In this document: positions 8,850 to 20,042 of the stretch, piece after piece
How positions within the stretch are numbered: the first letter of the stretch is position 1
Layout: the number at the start of each line of letters is the position of its first letter
Assembly (NCBI GenBank): GCA_025353165.1
Contig: JANXRE010000141.1
Span: forward strand, 1-64,000
Length of the DNA stretch: 64,000 nt
Direction of reading: 5' to 3'
DNA from: Acidobacteriota bacterium
Lineage (GTDB): Bacteria > Acidobacteriota > Terriglobia > Bryobacterales > Bryobacteraceae
Program-made: the position numbers and the translations under genes
The notes under the pieces: generated by a model
The model's database searches: none
Told to the model about the DNA's origin: nothing
What the model saw: only the letters and a program-made list of their open reading frames with translations

Positions 8850-10579
8850 ATGGAGTTTCTGTTCGCCGACGTCAAGCAAGCCTTCCGGGTGTTGCGCAAG
8901 AGCCCGGGATTTATGATCACCGCAATCGCCGCGCTCGCATTGGGCATCGGAGCGAACACCGCGATTTTCTCCGTCGTGGATTCGGTGCCGCTCAAGCCGC
9001 TCCCCTATCCGGAGGCCGACCGGCTGGTCAACGTGGTACGGACTTTCAAGAGCGGGTACGGCGATAACACTTCCATTCCCAAATTCAATATCTGGCGGCA
9101 GGAAAATCGCGCCTTCGACGCGATGACAGCTTACGATTTCGGCGGACCGGGAATGAATAGGGCCGGTGGCGACGTGCCGGAGCAGGTAAAAGCCATTCAC
9201 ACCACGGACGAGTATTTCCGCGTTTTCGGCGTCCAGGCTCAGATTGGCCGCACCTACACCGCCGAGGAGGACCGCCCGGGGCTCCCAAGGCGGTGGTGAT
9301 GAGCGACGGCCTCTGGAAACGGCGTTTCGGCGAGGACCCGGCGATCGTCGGCCGCAACATTTCGTCGGCTTAAGCGGCGAGCCATACACGGTGGTCGGCG
9401 TGTTGAGCCGGTCGTTCCAGCCCGACCCGCCCAGCGATGTTTGGATTCCGCTGCAGCCGGATCCGAACAGCGCCAATCAAGGCCACTATCTGGCGGCAAC
9501 CGGCCGCCTGAAAACGGGGGTCACGCTTGAGCAGGCCAAGGCGCAGTCGAAGGTGATTGGCGAGCGCTTCCGGACCCAATATCCTCTCGATGGCGGGCGG
9601 CCGGTACGCCAACGCCGAGGCGCTGGATAATTTCGACCGGCAAGTAACCGGCCGGCTCGAATCGATCCCCGGAGTGCAGGGCGTTACGATGTGCATTTCG
9701 CTCCCCTTGCAGCAGGTCGGCGTCGATCTTCCCTTCAGCATTGTCGGAAGGGCGCTGCCGAACGGGGAGAATTATCACGGCGACGATTTCTGGCGGAATA
9801 TCAGTCCGCATTACTTCAACGTGTTCAAGATCGGGCTTCTGCGGGGACGCGTTTTCGATAAACGCGACACCCGAAAAGCGCCGCCGGTGATTATTATCAA
9901 CGACACGTTTGCGAACAAGTATTTCCCGAAGCAGGACCCGATTCGGCCAGCAGATTCTGGTGGGCAAGGATCTCGGGCCGGACTTCGCCGATGCTCCTCG
10001 CCAGATTGTCGGCATTGTCGCCAACGTTCGCGAGGGCGGACTGGACCAGGATTTCAGGCCGGTCATGTACATCCCGGCCCAGCAGGAGCCCGAGGGGATG
10101 TCGCGGCTTGTGAATCAAATTCTTCCCATGACCTGGGCCATTCGAGTGGCCGGCGACCCGTTTTCGATCACGAATGCCGTGCGGCGGGAGATTCAGTCGG
10201 TAGATGGCCAGATGCCGGTGGCGAAGTTCAAGAGCATGGAACTACTGGTGCGCGTGAACACCGCCCGGCAGAGCTTCAATATGATGTTGTTCAGCATTTT
10301 CGCGGCGATCGCCCTGCTGCTCGCGGCCATCGGGCTGTATGGACTGATGGCGTATTCGGTGGAGCGGCGGAGGCAGGAGATTGGAATCCGCCTGGCGCTG
10401 GGGGCCGCTCAGGGCGACGTCACCTCGATGATCGTGCGGCAGGGGATGCTGCTCGCCGGTATCGGCGTGCTGGTTGGGCTGGCCGCCGCGTACGGGTTGA
10501 CACGGCTTTTGCAGAGCCTGCTGTACGGCGTGAAGCCGTACGATCCGTTGACGTTCGCGGGAGTCGCCGTGATTCTCTC
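8850..10579 (+). pseudogene. ADOP/MacB-like ABC permease, decayed and truncated
   Basis: Remnant of an acidobacterial duplicated orphan permease (FtsX/MacB family, about 800 aa when intact). The N-terminus (SPGFMITAIAALALGIGANTA, a membrane helix) is in one frame to about 9278. The reading frame then changes near 9278, 9362, 9590 and 9945, with an in-frame stop at 9298-9300 in the first frame. MacB-type periplasmic segments and the C-terminal FtsX helices (FSIFAAIALLLAAIGLYGLM, then the ERRRQEIGIRLALGA motif) can be followed through about 10579. The first FtsX transmembrane block expected around 9585 is missing, so there is also an internal deletion. Homology stops after FAGVAVILSL; the missing final residues appear at 20560-20653. 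Clearly non-functional. Confidence 0.85.
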
Positions 10580-10919
10580 CCTATCTCGATTTCGAATTGG
10601 TTCGTGCAATACACCACACTTCTTGGCGAAGTGCGGTTATATTACCCGAGGGGAGAGCCTGAGAACGTTCCTTTTCAGGCCCCGGAGCACGCCAGTTTGC
10701 GCGAAGTAGCCAGCAGTGTAGGCCTGCATGAGAGAAACTGCTTTTGCGGATATTGGCCATTCGCGAACATTTCCGCGGCCACGCAGTTAACCCGTAGGGA
10801 CAGAGATCCGAACTGAAATAGTTTGGCTCCCCAAGCGCTACACGAAGGAAATTCCGGTCGCTATAGGGCTTGGTGAGAATTAGTAAGTTGTTTTTACATC
10901 ACTGACTTCCGGTGAAAAT
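10580..10919. other. Gene-free left end of the inserted block
   Basis: About 340 bases directly after the permease homology breaks off. An open frame runs through it but shows no family I recognise. The only structured element is the IS-end-like repeat at 10822-10851. Confidence 0.4.
10822..10851 (+). repeat. Left copy of a ~30-bp direct repeat, IS-end-like
   Basis: TTTGGCTCCCCAA (10822-10834) followed by GCGCTACACGAAGGAAA (10835-10851). The same two blocks recur in the same orientation at 20043-20055 and 20057-20073, with one extra G between them. The right copy follows an ISL3 transposase remnant, so both are probably relic ends of the same ISL3-type element. The two copies bracket the kinase block. 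Confidence 0.65.
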
Positions 10920-11159
10920 TTAGCTCGCCAGGCCTAAATCAAATCCGCCTTGCTCGAAGGTCCTATCGGTTTGTGAGCTTCGCTCTTTGAACCAGTCCCG
11001 AAAACACTCATGCTTCCGGATGTGCCGCCCCAGATCCGCCCATACCGATTCACAGAGCCGAACGTCTTCGCTTTCCCCTGTCTGCGCCATCACCGCTAGC
11101 AGTTCCCCGTAAAGGGCCGCCAGGCGTAGGCGTTCCGGGCAATCCGTTACGGGCGGCAC
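10920..11159 (-). CDS. Small hypothetical protein
   Basis: A 79-aa ORF with a GTG start that overlaps the end of the upstream 82-aa gene by 13 bases. The sequence (LRLAALYGELLAVMAQTGE, then a Trp- and Cys-containing region) looks protein-like and helical, but I recognise no family. It is the distal gene of a possible two-gene minus-strand unit just inside the inserted block. Confidence 0.4.
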   Translation of the reverse strand: MPPVTDCPERLRLAALYGELLAVMAQTGESEDVRLCESVWADLGRHIRKHECFRDWFKERSSQTDRTFEQGGFDLGLAS

Positions 11160-11395
11160 ATCGAATGGTCCACGTACTGCTTACGCCCGCTACCGGTGAC
11201 GTAGTAACAGCCGTCTCGTGGCCCGGTGATGTACTTCCGCTCTCCCTGCGCGGAGGCTGAGGGCTGCGGCGCGCCTTGCTGGGCGCTCGGGGTCGGCACC
11301 GCGGGTTGGTTGGCGGCTGGTTCGCATAGCGACCGGGGTACTGACTTCTTCTTTCCACTGGCGCTCACGCTGTAGCAACCGCCGCGCGGCCTCAC
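11147..11395 (-). CDS. Small protein with two Gly-Cys-Tyr basic repeats (PBCV-adaptor-like)
   Basis: An 82-aa ORF made of two copies of an about 20-residue unit (RGGCYSVSASGKKKSVPRSLC and RDGCYYVTGSGRKQYVDHSMC) joined by a Pro/Ala/Gln-rich linker. The unit resembles the PBCV-specific basic adaptor repeat known from large DNA viruses and scattered bacteria; this is recognition by motif only. No signal peptide is visible. The start is GTG and an in-frame stop lies six codons upstream, so the gene may be 5' truncated. Confidence 0.5.
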   Translation of the reverse strand: MRPRGGCYSVSASGKKKSVPRSLCEPAANQPAVPTPSAQQGAPQPSASAQGERKYITGPRDGCYYVTGSGRKQYVDHSMCRP

Positions 11396-11465
11396 ACCTT
11401 GAAAGCATCAAGGGTGGGATAGGCAGAGCCGCGTTGCCTGTGCCAAAAGTGGCACCAAAAATCGC

Positions 11466-11496
11466 TTGACTGCCTTGTACCCTTGTGATTAACAAT
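11466..11496 (+). promoter_or_regulatory. Weak candidate promoter for the kinase pair
   Basis: TTGACT at 11466-11471 followed after 18-19 bases by the AT-rich TAACAAT. The -10 match is poor. It lies 30 bases before the ATG of the HAMP kinase in the only AT-rich part of the leader. Confidence 0.3.
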
Positions 11497-11525
11497 CCTA
11501 TGAAGGCTGGCTAGCTAGAGCGCAC

Positions 11526-12653
11526 ATGAGCGATACGACGGGTATTTCTTTACCCAAGAACGGACCGCCTCCGATTCCTCCTCCTGTTAAGAAAGGGGGT
11601 GGGAAAGCTAAGGATCCTGCTCATTCGCGAGCACTTAGCGTTTCTATGGCGCGGACCGGGGAAGCCCGGCTTCGTTTGATCCTTGGCGCTATGACCGCCT
11701 TCCGGGACGGGGACTTTTCGGTCCGCCTTCCCCTAAACTGGCCCGAAACCGAGGGGGCTATCGCGGGGGCATTCAACCAGGTGATCGCGGAGAAACAGCG
11801 CATCTCTAAAGAAGTTGCGCGGTTGAGCGAGGCGGTCGGTAAAGAAGGTCGGCTGAAACAGCGCATGACCCTTCGGGGCGCTATCGGGGGGTGGGCCGCT
11901 GAAGCCGACTTTGTGAACACCCTGATTGACGATCTGGTTCGTCCGACTACGGAATCGGCGCGGACGATCGGGGCTGTGGCGAAGGGCGATCTGGGGCAGT
12001 CCATGGAATTGGAAGTGGACGGTCGTCTTCTCAAGGGCGAATTCCTCAGGTCGGCCAAGCTGGTCAACACCATGATTGAGCAGCTTTCGGTGTTTACGTC
12101 GGAAGTGACGCGCGTGGCTCGTGAGGTCGGCACGGAGGGCAAGCTCGGCGGGCAGGCGCAGGTGCCGGGCGTTTCGGGCGTCTGGAAAGACCTGACGGAC
12201 TCGGTCAACCAGATGGCGGGCAACCTGACGGCGCAGGTTCGGAATATTGCGGACGTGACGATCGCGGTGGCGAACGGCGATTTGTCGAAGAAGATTACGG
12301 TGGACGTTCGGGGCGAAATTCTGCAGCTGAAGGAAGCCACCAACACCATGGTGGATCAGCTGCGGTCGTTCGCTTCCGAAGTGACTCGTGTGGCCCGCGA
12401 AGTGGGTACGGACGGTCGGCTGGGCGGTCAGGCTGTGGTGCCTGGTGTGGCGGGTACGTGGAAGGATCTCACTGACTCAGTGAACGCGATGGCGACGAAC
12501 CTGACGGCTCAGGTTCGGAACATTGCGACGGTAACAACGGCTGTGGCTCGCGGCGATCTTTCGCGCAAAATCACGGTGGACGTTAAAGGCGAAATTCTGG
12601 AGCTGAAAGAAACCATTAATACGATGGTGGATCAGCTGAACGGGTTCTCCTAG
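11526..12653 (+). CDS. N-terminal part of giant HAMP-array hybrid kinase, ended by an in-frame amber codon
   Basis: This 375-aa frame carries a Pro-rich N-terminus (PPPIPPPV), two divergent HAMP units (starting near residues 55 and 150), and the first two and a half units of the regular array ([32 protein letters not shown]). It ends in NGFS followed by TAG at 12651-12653. The downstream ORF is in the same frame and resumes with [10 protein letters not shown]; sister repeats read GFASEVTRV with TCG at the stop position. A single C-to-A change therefore explains the stop. Intact, the protein would have about 2,208 residues. No membrane segment or signal peptide is seen, so it is cytoplasmic. 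See the next feature for the output domains. Confidence 0.85.
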   Translation: MSDTTGISLPKNGPPPIPPPVKKGGGKAKDPAHSRALSVSMARTGEARLRLILGAMTAFRDGDFSVRLPLNWPETEGAIAGAFNQVIAEKQRISKEVARLSEAVGKEGRLKQRMTLRGAIGGWAAEADFVNTLIDDLVRPTTESARTIGAVAKGDLGQSMELEVDGRLLKGEFLRSAKLVNTMIEQLSVFTSEVTRVAREVGTEGKLGGQAQVPGVSGVWKDLTDSVNQMAGNLTAQVRNIADVTIAVANGDLSKKITVDVRGEILQLKEATNTMVDQLRSFASEVTRVAREVGTDGRLGGQAVVPGVAGTWKDLTDSVNAMATNLTAQVRNIATVTTAVARGDLSRKITVDVKGEILELKETINTMVDQLNGFS

Positions 12654-15400
12654 GAAGTGACCCGCGTGGCCCGCGAAGTCGGCACGGAAGGCAAGCTGGG
12701 CGGTCAGGCGGAGGTGCCTGGGGTGGCCGGTACGTGGAAGGATTTGACGGACTCAGTGAACTCGATGGCTTCGAACCTGACGGGTCAGGTTCGGAACATT
12801 GCGGACGTGGCGACGGCGATCGCGCGCGGGGATCTTTCTTCGAAGATCACGGTGGAAGTGAAGGGCGAAATTCTGGCCCTGAAGAACACCATGAACACCA
12901 TGGTGGACCAGCTGAACGGGTTCGCTTCGGAAGTGACTCGTGTGGCGAGGGAAGTCGGCACGGAAGGCAAACTGGGCGGCCAGGCTGAGGTTCGCGGCGT
13001 GGCGGGTACGTGGAAGGATTTGACCGACAACGTGAACTTCATGGCCTCGAATCTGACGGGCCAGGTGCGGAACATTGCGGAAGTGACCACGGCGGTAGCG
13101 AACGGCGATCTTTCGAAGAAGATCACCGTCGACGTGAAGGGCGAGATTCTGGAGCTGAAGAACACCATCAACACGATGGTGGTGCAGCTCAACGGGTTCG
13201 CTTCGGAAGTGACGCGCGTGGCGAGGGAAGTCGGCACGGAGGGTGAGTTGGGCGGGCAGGCGGAAGTTCGCGGTGTGGCGGGTACGTGGAAAGATCTTAC
13301 GGACTCGGTGAACGCGATGGCGACGAACCTCACGTCGCAGGTTCGGAACATTGCGGAAGTGACGACGGCGGTGGCGAACGGAGATCTTTCGAAGAAGATC
13401 ACGGTGGACGTTCGTGGCGAAATTCTGGAGCTGAAGAACACCATCAACACGATGGTGGATCAGCTGAACGGATTCGCCGGCGAGGTCAGCCGTGTGGCTC
13501 GCGAAGTGGGTACGGAAGGCAAGCTGGGCGGTCAGGCGCAGGTGCCGGGCGTTGCTGGAACGTGGAAAGATCTCACGGATAACGTGAACTGGATGGCGTC
13601 GAACCTGACGGGCCAGGTACGCAACATTGCGGACGTGGCGACGGCGGTGGCAAACGGCGATCTTTCGAAGAAGATTACCGCCGACGTGAAGGGCGAAATT
13701 CTGGAGCTGAAGAACACGCTGAACACCATGGTGGATCAGCTGAACGCGTTCGCTTCGGAAGTGAGCCGCGTGGCGCGCGAGGTGGGTACGGAGGGCAAAC
13801 TGGGCGGGCAGGCGCAGGTCCGCGATGTGGCCGGTACGTGGAAAGATTTGACGGATAACGTCAACTCGATGGCGAACAACCTGACGAGTCAGGTACGGAA
13901 CATTGCGGACGTGACGACGGCGGTGGCGCGCGGCGATCTTTCGCGCAAGATCACGGTGGAAGTGAAGGGCGAAATTCTGGAGCTGAAGAACACCATCAAC
14001 ACCATGGTGGATCAGCTGAACGGGTTCGCCGGCGAAGTGAGCCGCGTGGCGCGCGAGGTGGGTACGGAAGGCAAGCTGGGCGGTCAGGCGCAGGTTCCTG
14101 GCGTGGCCGGTACGTTGAAAGATCTCACGGATAACGTGAACTTCATGGCCTCGAACCTGACGGGCCAGGTGCGCAACATTGCGGACGTGGCGACGGCCAT
14201 CGCGAAGGGCGACTTGTCGAAGAAGATCACGGTGGAAGTGAAGGGCGAAATTCTGGCCCTGAAAAACACGGTCAACACCATGGTTGATCAGCTGAACGCG
14301 TTCGCCGGCGAAGTGAGCCGCGTGGCGGGCGAGGTGGGTACGGAAGGCAGGCTGGGCGGTCAGGCGGCGGTGCCGGGTGTGGCGGGTACGTGGAAAGATC
14401 TTACGGATAACGTGAACTCGATGGCGTCGAATCTGACGGGTCAGGTTCGAAACATTGCGGAAGTGACCATCGCGGTGGCGAACGGCGATCTTTCAAAGAA
14501 CATCACGGCCGGCGTGCGCGGTGAAATTCTGCAGCTGAAAGAGACCATCAACACGATGGTGGAACAGCTCAGATCGTTCGCTTCGGAAGTGAACCGGGTG
14601 GCGAGGGAAGTGGGTACCGAAGGGCGGCTGGGTGTGCAGGCGGTAGTGCCGGGCGTGGCGGGTACGTGGAAAGATCTTACGGACTCTGTGAACGCGATGG
14701 CGACGAACCTGACGGCGCAGGTCCGGAACATTGCGGAAGTGACAACCGCCGTGGCGCGCGGCGATCTCAACCGTAAGATCACGGCCGACGTGAAGGGCGA
14801 AATTCTGGAGCTGAAGAACACCATCAACACGATGGTGGATCAGCTGAATTCCTTCGCTGGCGAAGTGACCCGTGTGGCGCGCGAAGTGGGTACGGAAGGC
14901 AAGCTGGGCGGCCAGGCGATGGTCCCCGGCGTGGGCGGCACGTGGAAGGATCTCACGGATAACGTGAACTTCATGGCTTCGAATCTGACGGAACAGGTTC
15001 GCGGCATTGTGAAGGTGGTGACGGCGGTGGCGAACGGCGATCTGACGCAGCGCCTGACGGTGCAGGCGAAGGGCGAGGTGGCGGCGCTGGCGGACACCAT
15101 CAACAACATGACGGTGACGCTGGCGACGTTCGCGGATCAGGTGACGAATGTGGCGCGCGAAGTGGGCGTGGACGGGCGGCTGGGCGGTCAGGCGAACGTG
15201 CCTGGCGCGGCGGGTACGTGGAAAGATCTCACGGGTAACGTGAACCTGCTGGCGGCGAATTTGACGACGCAGGTCCGCGCGATTGCGGAAGTGGCGACGG
15301 CGGTGACGAAGGGCGATCTCACGCGGTCCATTCAGGTGGAGACGCGCGGTGAAGTGGCGGAGCTGAAGGACAACATCAACACGATGATTTCTAACCTTCG
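12237..15400 (+). repeat. Tandem array of 276-bp HAMP-coding units with no indels
   Basis: The VR(N/G/A)I start of each unit falls at 12237, 12513, 12789, 13065, 13341, 13617, 13893, 14169, 14445, 14721, 14997 and 15273: twelve units at exactly 276 bases (92 codons). The central units are close to identical in DNA and protein, while the last two (from 14997) are more diverged. This is a recombination-prone array and also a place where assemblies collapse or expand. Confidence 0.95.
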
Positions 15401-18155
15401 CGAAACCACGGAGAGTAACCGTGAGCAGGACTGGCTGAAGACGAACCTGGCGAAGTTTACGGGTATGCTGCAAGGCGAACGCGAACTGAAGACCGTGGGT
15501 CAGATGCTGCTGACGGAATTGGCTCCGCTGGTGAACGCACACCAGGGCACGATTTATCACCTGACGGGTTCGGATAAGCGGACAGAGCTGAAGATGCTGT
15601 CGAGCTATGCACACAGCAGCGATTCGCAGCTGACGAGGTCAATTCAGCTGGGTGAGGGGTTGATCGGGCAGGCGGCGGTGGAGAAGAAGCGCAACCTGCT
15701 GATGAATGTGCCGCCGAATTTCATCAACATCGAATCCAGTCTGGGGAAGGCGCGGCAGGTGAGTATTGTGGTGCTGCCGGTGCTGTTTGAAGGGCAGACG
15801 AAGGCGGTGATTGAGCTGGCGGCGCTGCAGAGTTTCAGCCCTGGATCGCTGGCGTTTCTGGATCTGCTAACGCAGAGTATCGGAGCGGTGTTCAACACGA
15901 TTGAAGCGACGATGCGGACGGAAGGTTTGCTGACGCAGTCGCAGCAGCTTACGGTGGAGTTGCAGTCGCGGCAAAGCGAACTGCAGCAGACGAACGAGGA
16001 GCTGGGCACGAAGGCGAGGCTGCTGGCGGAGCAGAACGCCGAAGTGGAGCGCAAGAACTCGGAAGTGGAGCAGGCGCGGTATGCGCTGGAAGAGCAGGCT
16101 GCGGAACTGGCGCTGACTTCGAAGTATAAGTCGGAGTTCCTGGCGAACATGTCGCACGAGTTGCGGACACCGCTGAATTCGATTTTGATTCTGAGTCAGC
16201 AGCTGGCTGAAAATTCGGCCAGCAACCTGACGAGCAAGCAGGTAGAGTTTTCGCGGAATATCAACTCCTCGGGCTCGGACCTGCTGAATCTGATCAACGA
16301 CATTCTGGATCTGTCGAAGATCGAATCGGGCACGGTGACGGTGGATGTGGAAGACATCAGCTTCCAGGGTCTGCGGGAAAATATCGACCGCAACTTCCGG
16401 CATGTGGCGGAGGCGAAGAACCTGCCGTTCCATGTGTACTTGGACGAGGGCTTGCCGCACGCGATGGCGAGCGATCCGAAGAGGCTGCAGCAGATTCTGA
16501 AGAACCTGCTTTCGAATGCGGTCAAGTTCACCACGCATGGTCAGGTAGAGGTGCAGGTGGGGTTGGCCACACAAGGCTGGACCGTGGATCATCCGGTGCT
16601 GAGCGTGGCGCAGCAGGTGGTGGCGTTCGCGGTTTCGGATACGGGAATCGGGGTGGCACCGGAGAAGCAGCGCCTGATCTTCGAAGCTTTCCAGCAGGCG
16701 GATGCGGGCACGTCGCGCAAGTACGGCGGCACGGGTCTCGGCCTCGCGATCAGCCGCGAGCTGGCGGTGCTGCTGGGTGGCGAAATCAGGCTGGCCAGCG
16801 TGCCTGGCAAGGGCAGTACGTTCACGTTGTATCTGCCGATGCTGTATGCGGGTCCGGACAGCGCCAGGTCGCTGCCGATGCGGGGATCGCAGGTTCCGGG
16901 CCCCATGCATACGCTGACGGTGCTGCCGAGCCAGCGGGCGGATGAGCATTTCGAAGACGACCGCAACACCTTTGCGCAGGGCGATCCGGTGCTGCTGATT
17001 ATTGAGGACGATCCGCACTACGCGAGGATTTTGCTGGGGCTGGGTCGCGACAAAGGCTTTAAGGGTATTGTGGCGAACAAGGGCGCGCTGGGGCTTTCGC
17101 TGGCGCGGCAGTTCCATCCCTCGGCAATTTCGCTGGATATATTCCTGCCCGACATGCTGGGCTGGACGGTGCTGAATCAGCTCAAGCTGGACCCGACGCT
17201 GCGGCATATTCCGGTGCAGATTGTGACGCTGGAAGAAGACCGGCAGCATGGTCTGGCGCACGGGGCGTTCTCCTATCTGGTGAAGTCGCCGACCACGGAA
17301 GGTCTGGAGACGGCGCTAAGCAAGATCAAAGACTTCGCCGCTTCGCGCACGAAGCGGCTGCTGATTGTGGAGGATAACGATATCGAACGGCAGTCGATTA
17401 TGGAACTGCTGGGTCACGAGGATATCGAGATGGTGTCTGTGGGGTCGGGGCAGGAGGCGCTGGAGGCGCTGCTGGCCAAGCCCTTCGACTGCGTGGTGCT
17501 GGATCTGCGGCTGCCGGATATGACCGGGTTTGAATTGCTGGAGAGAGTGCATGAGGACGCCAGCCTGACGGAAGTTCCGGTGGTGGTGTTCACCGGTAAA
17601 GACCTGAGCAACGACGAGCAGAATCAGCTCAAGGCGATGGCCAAGAGCATCGTGCTGAAAGACGTGCAGTCGCCCGAAAGGCTGCTGGATGAAACGGCGC
17701 TGTTTCTGCACCGTGTGGTGACGGAACTGCCGCCGGAGAAGCAGCAGATGCTGGAGTGCCTGCATGGTTCCAACGAGGTGCTGCGGAACCGCAAAATACT
17801 GGTGGTGGATGACGATGCGCGCAACATTTTCGCGCTTACATCGCTGCTGGAAAACCATGAAATGGACGTGATCAGTGTGACGAACGGACGGGGGGCAATC
17901 GATATTATCAGGTCAACGCCGGATCTGAGTATCGCGCTAATGGATATTATGATGCCTGACATGGACGGTTACGAAACGATGAAGGAAATCCGGCGTTCTT
18001 CGGCGTTCCCGACGCTGCCGATTATCGCGCTCACCGCGAAGGCGATGAAGGGCGATCGCGAGAAATGTCTTGATGCCGGGGCGAGCGATTATATTTCGAA
18101 GCCGGTGAATACCGATCAGCTTCTGTCGCTGCTGCGGGTCTGGCTGTTCCGATGA
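12657..18155 (+). CDS. Giant cytoplasmic hybrid histidine kinase: HAMP array - GAF - HisKA - HATPase - 3x receiver
   Basis: A sensor kinase of 1,832 aa as it stands, in frame with the preceding ORF. Order: ten HAMP-type units (residues 1-915), GAF (about 935-1085), coiled coil (about 1090-1157), HisKA with [15 protein letters not shown] (His near 1167), HATPase with N box, DTGIGVAP and [10 protein letters not shown] (about 1275-1390), then three receivers (about 1444-1560, 1567-1690, 1714-1832). The receivers carry aspartates in [19 protein letters not shown] and [13 protein letters not shown]. No transmembrane helix is seen. The architecture parallels fungal group III (Nik1-type) osmosensing kinases, in which a cytoplasmic poly-HAMP stack is the sensor, but with about twice as many units. 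The GTG at 12657 is only the first possible restart; true initiation here is unproven. It overlaps the next kinase gene by ATGA. Confidence 0.9.
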   Translation: MTRVAREVGTEGKLGGQAEVPGVAGTWKDLTDSVNSMASNLTGQVRNIADVATAIARGDLSSKITVEVKGEILALKNTMNTMVDQLNGFASEVTRVAREVGTEGKLGGQAEVRGVAGTWKDLTDNVNFMASNLTGQVRNIAEVTTAVANGDLSKKITVDVKGEILELKNTINTMVVQLNGFASEVTRVAREVGTEGELGGQAEVRGVAGTWKDLTDSVNAMATNLTSQVRNIAEVTTAVANGDLSKKITVDVRGEILELKNTINTMVDQLNGFAGEVSRVAREVGTEGKLGGQAQVPGVAGTWKDLTDNVNWMASNLTGQVRNIADVATAVANGDLSKKITADVKGEILELKNTLNTMVDQLNAFASEVSRVAREVGTEGKLGGQAQVRDVAGTWKDLTDNVNSMANNLTSQVRNIADVTTAVARGDLSRKITVEVKGEILELKNTINTMVDQLNGFAGEVSRVAREVGTEGKLGGQAQVPGVAGTLKDLTDNVNFMASNLTGQVRNIADVATAIAKGDLSKKITVEVKGEILALKNTVNTMVDQLNAFAGEVSRVAGEVGTEGRLGGQAAVPGVAGTWKDLTDNVNSMASNLTGQVRNIAEVTIAVANGDLSKNITAGVRGEILQLKETINTMVEQLRSFASEVNRVAREVGTEGRLGVQAVVPGVAGTWKDLTDSVNAMATNLTAQVRNIAEVTTAVARGDLNRKITADVKGEILELKNTINTMVDQLNSFAGEVTRVAREVGTEGKLGGQAMVPGVGGTWKDLTDNVNFMASNLTEQVRGIVKVVTAVANGDLTQRLTVQAKGEVAALADTINNMTVTLATFADQVTNVAREVGVDGRLGGQANVPGAAGTWKDLTGNVNLLAANLTTQVRAIAEVATAVTKGDLTRSIQVETRGEVAELKDNINTMISNLRETTESNREQDWLKTNLAKFTGMLQGERELKTVGQMLLTELAPLVNAHQGTIYHLTGSDKRTELKMLSSYAHSSDSQLTRSIQLGEGLIGQAAVEKKRNLLMNVPPNFINIESSLGKARQVSIVVLPVLFEGQTKAVIELAALQSFSPGSLAFLDLLTQSIGAVFNTIEATMRTEGLLTQSQQLTVELQSRQSELQQTNEELGTKARLLAEQNAEVERKNSEVEQARYALEEQAAELALTSKYKSEFLANMSHELRTPLNSILILSQQLAENSASNLTSKQVEFSRNINSSGSDLLNLINDILDLSKIESGTVTVDVEDISFQGLRENIDRNFRHVAEAKNLPFHVYLDEGLPHAMASDPKRLQQILKNLLSNAVKFTTHGQVEVQVGLATQGWTVDHPVLSVAQQVVAFAVSDTGIGVAPEKQRLIFEAFQQADAGTSRKYGGTGLGLAISRELAVLLGGEIRLASVPGKGSTFTLYLPMLYAGPDSARSLPMRGSQVPGPMHTLTVLPSQRADEHFEDDRNTFAQGDPVLLIIEDDPHYARILLGLGRDKGFKGIVANKGALGLSLARQFHPSAISLDIFLPDMLGWTVLNQLKLDPTLRHIPVQIVTLEEDRQHGLAHGAFSYLVKSPTTEGLETALSKIKDFAASRTKRLLIVEDNDIERQSIMELLGHEDIEMVSVGSGQEALEALLAKPFDCVVLDLRLPDMTGFELLERVHEDASLTEVPVVVFTGKDLSNDEQNQLKAMAKSIVLKDVQSPERLLDETALFLHRVVTELPPEKQQMLECLHGSNEVLRNRKILVVDDDARNIFALTSLLENHEMDVISVTNGRGAIDIIRSTPDLSIALMDIMMPDMDGYETMKEIRRSSAFPTLPIIALTAKAMKGDREKCLDAGASDYISKPVNTDQLLSLLRVWLFR

Positions 18156-19765
18156 GTTCTGGCGGCATTTTGCAGGACACGCGCGTCAACATTCTGATCG
18201 TGGACGGCGAACAGAAGAACCTTACCGTGCTGGAGACGGTGCTGGACGATCCGACCTACCGGCTGGTGCGGGCTAACTCGGCGGAAGAGGCACTGCTCGC
18301 TCTGATTCTGGATGAGTTCGCCCTGCTGATTCTGGATGTGAATATGCCGGGGATGAGCGGGTTCGAACTGGCGCAGATGGTGAAGCAGAGGAAGAAGAAC
18401 GCTTATGTTCCCATCATTTTTCTGACCGCTTATTACAACGAAGATCAGCATGTGATTGAGGGATACGGGACGGGGGCGGTGGATTATCTGCACAAGCCCG
18501 TAAATCCGATAGTGCTGCGGTCTAAGGTGGCGGTTTTTGTGGATTTGTTCCGCAAGAACCGGGCGCTGGGCCAGGCGAACCAGGCGTTGCTGGCGGAGGT
18601 GGAACACCGGCGCGAGATTGAGGCTCAGCTCAAAGGTTTGAATGAGACCCTGGACCAGAGGGTGACAGAGCGAACGGTGGCGCTGCGCAACAGCGAGGAA
18701 CGGTTCCGGCAACTGGCGGATTCCATGCCGCAGATGGTGTGGACAGCGCGGCGCGACGGCTGTCTGGACTACTGCAATGCGCGCTGGCAAGCTTTTTCCG
18801 GCTTGGGCGAAGAAAGTTACGGAGATATCGCAGCCTGGATGCCGCTGCTGCATTCCGAAGATGCCTCAGGCTTTCTGACTGCCTGGTACAATTCCGTGGA
18901 AAGCGGCGAGCCGTACCGGATGGAGTTCCGGCTTTTGGATCAGCGGACGCAGCGTTTTTGCTGGTATCTGGGGCGCGCGCTGCCCGTGCGGGATGAGGCC
19001 GGGAAGATCGTGCGGTGGATAGGAACCTGCACGGAGATCAACGAGCAAAAGACGACAGAAGAGAGTCTGCGGCGCGCGAATCAGGTTCTGGAGCAGTTCG
19101 CCTTTGCCGCATCGCACGATCTGCAGGAGCCGATGCGGAACATATCGGTGTTTGTGGAGTTGTTCAAGGAGCGCTATGGCTCGAACCTGAACGACGAAGC
19201 GAACATGTTTTTGAAAGTGATTGTGGATGGGTCGCGACGGATCGGCAATCTGGTGTCGGGTCTTTTGGAATATACGCAGAGCGCGCAGCGGGGCGATCAG
19301 CCTTCGGGTAAGGTGAACGCCGAGGAAGTTTTCGACAGGGTTCTGAAGAATCTGGAGCAGGCTTCGCAGGAGAGTTCGGCCGTGATCACCCGGGATCAAC
19401 TGCCGGTTGTCGCGATGAACGAACTGCATCTGGAGCAGGTGCTGCAGAATCTGATCGGGAACGCGCTGAAGTACAAGAAAGACGACGAGGCACCGCTGGT
19501 CCACGTCTCGGCCAGGGGCAAGGACAACGAGTGGCACTTCACGGTAGCGGACAACGGCATCGGAATCGCGCCGGAGTATCGGGAAAAGGTTTTTGGCGTT
19601 TTCAAGCGGCTGCATACGGGCGGGCAGAAGTATTCGGGGACGGGGATTGGGCTGGCGATTTGCCAGAAGGTTGTAGAAAGCTATGGCGGGCGGATCTGGG
19701 TGGAATCGGAAGAGGGCAACGGGGCCACTTTCCATTTCACTGCGCCTCAGCCTGAGCGCGGGTAA
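18152..19765 (+). CDS. Cytoplasmic REC-PAS-histidine kinase
   Basis: A 537-aa protein with an N-terminal receiver (residues about 10-125, phospho-acceptor region [15 protein letters not shown], conserved Lys in DYLHKPVNP), a short coiled coil, a PAS fold (about 185-300, [15 protein letters not shown]) with PAC-like end, a bacteriophytochrome-type H box ([13 protein letters not shown], His near 322), and a HATPase ([19 protein letters not shown]). Its ATG overlaps the TGA of the giant kinase, so the two are co-translated. The natural reading is a phosphorelay: the giant kinase's receivers pass phosphate to this protein's N-terminal receiver and tune its own kinase. No DNA-binding output gene lies nearby. 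Confidence 0.92.
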   Translation: MSSGGILQDTRVNILIVDGEQKNLTVLETVLDDPTYRLVRANSAEEALLALILDEFALLILDVNMPGMSGFELAQMVKQRKKNAYVPIIFLTAYYNEDQHVIEGYGTGAVDYLHKPVNPIVLRSKVAVFVDLFRKNRALGQANQALLAEVEHRREIEAQLKGLNETLDQRVTERTVALRNSEERFRQLADSMPQMVWTARRDGCLDYCNARWQAFSGLGEESYGDIAAWMPLLHSEDASGFLTAWYNSVESGEPYRMEFRLLDQRTQRFCWYLGRALPVRDEAGKIVRWIGTCTEINEQKTTEESLRRANQVLEQFAFAASHDLQEPMRNISVFVELFKERYGSNLNDEANMFLKVIVDGSRRIGNLVSGLLEYTQSAQRGDQPSGKVNAEEVFDRVLKNLEQASQESSAVITRDQLPVVAMNELHLEQVLQNLIGNALKYKKDDEAPLVHVSARGKDNEWHFTVADNGIGIAPEYREKVFGVFKRLHTGGQKYSGTGIGLAICQKVVESYGGRIWVESEEGNGATFHFTAPQPERG

Positions 19766-20030
19766 CCCGCGTGATCAGACGGGAAGCCGCGTGCATCGAT
19801 ATGTGGCAGCCCTTTACCGTCAGCATTCTGCAGTGGGCGCCGAACTGCCGGATCGTTTACGACAAGTTCCACATTCTGCAACATGCCAACAAGGCAGTTG
19901 ACGAAGTCCGGCGGGCCGAATTCTTCCGCAAGGGCGGGAAACTGCGTGGCCTGATGAAGGGTAAGCGGTGGTTGCTGCTGACACGTTGGCTGACGGGGCC
20001 ATGCTGTCAATCAAACATACGCAAGAGATA
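19766..20030 (+). mobile_element. ISL3-family transposase remnant
   Basis: An 80-residue internal piece of a DDE ISL3 transposase, recognised from CIDMWQPF, ARIVYDKFH-like (CRIVYDKFHILQHANKAV), VRRAEFFRKGG and KGKRWLLLTRW. Intact transposases have about 400 aa; both ends are lost. The remnant starts directly after the kinase stop and is followed within 45 bases by the IS-end-like repeat at 20043-20073. Confidence 0.8.
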
Positions 20031-20042
20031 GCAGCTACAGAA

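Noticed and set aside
10585-10816. Open frame just after the permease break (NWFVQYTTLLGEVRLYYP...)
   Set aside because: No start of its own, no ribosome site and no recognisable family; left as gene-free DNA.
12237-15400. Possible CRISPR or satellite array
   Set aside because: The repeats are 276 bp, coding, contiguous and without spacers; they encode HAMP units.
15867-17261. 464-aa minus-strand frame
   Set aside because: Antisense to the kinase GAF/HATPase region; His/Gln/Arg-rich shadow.
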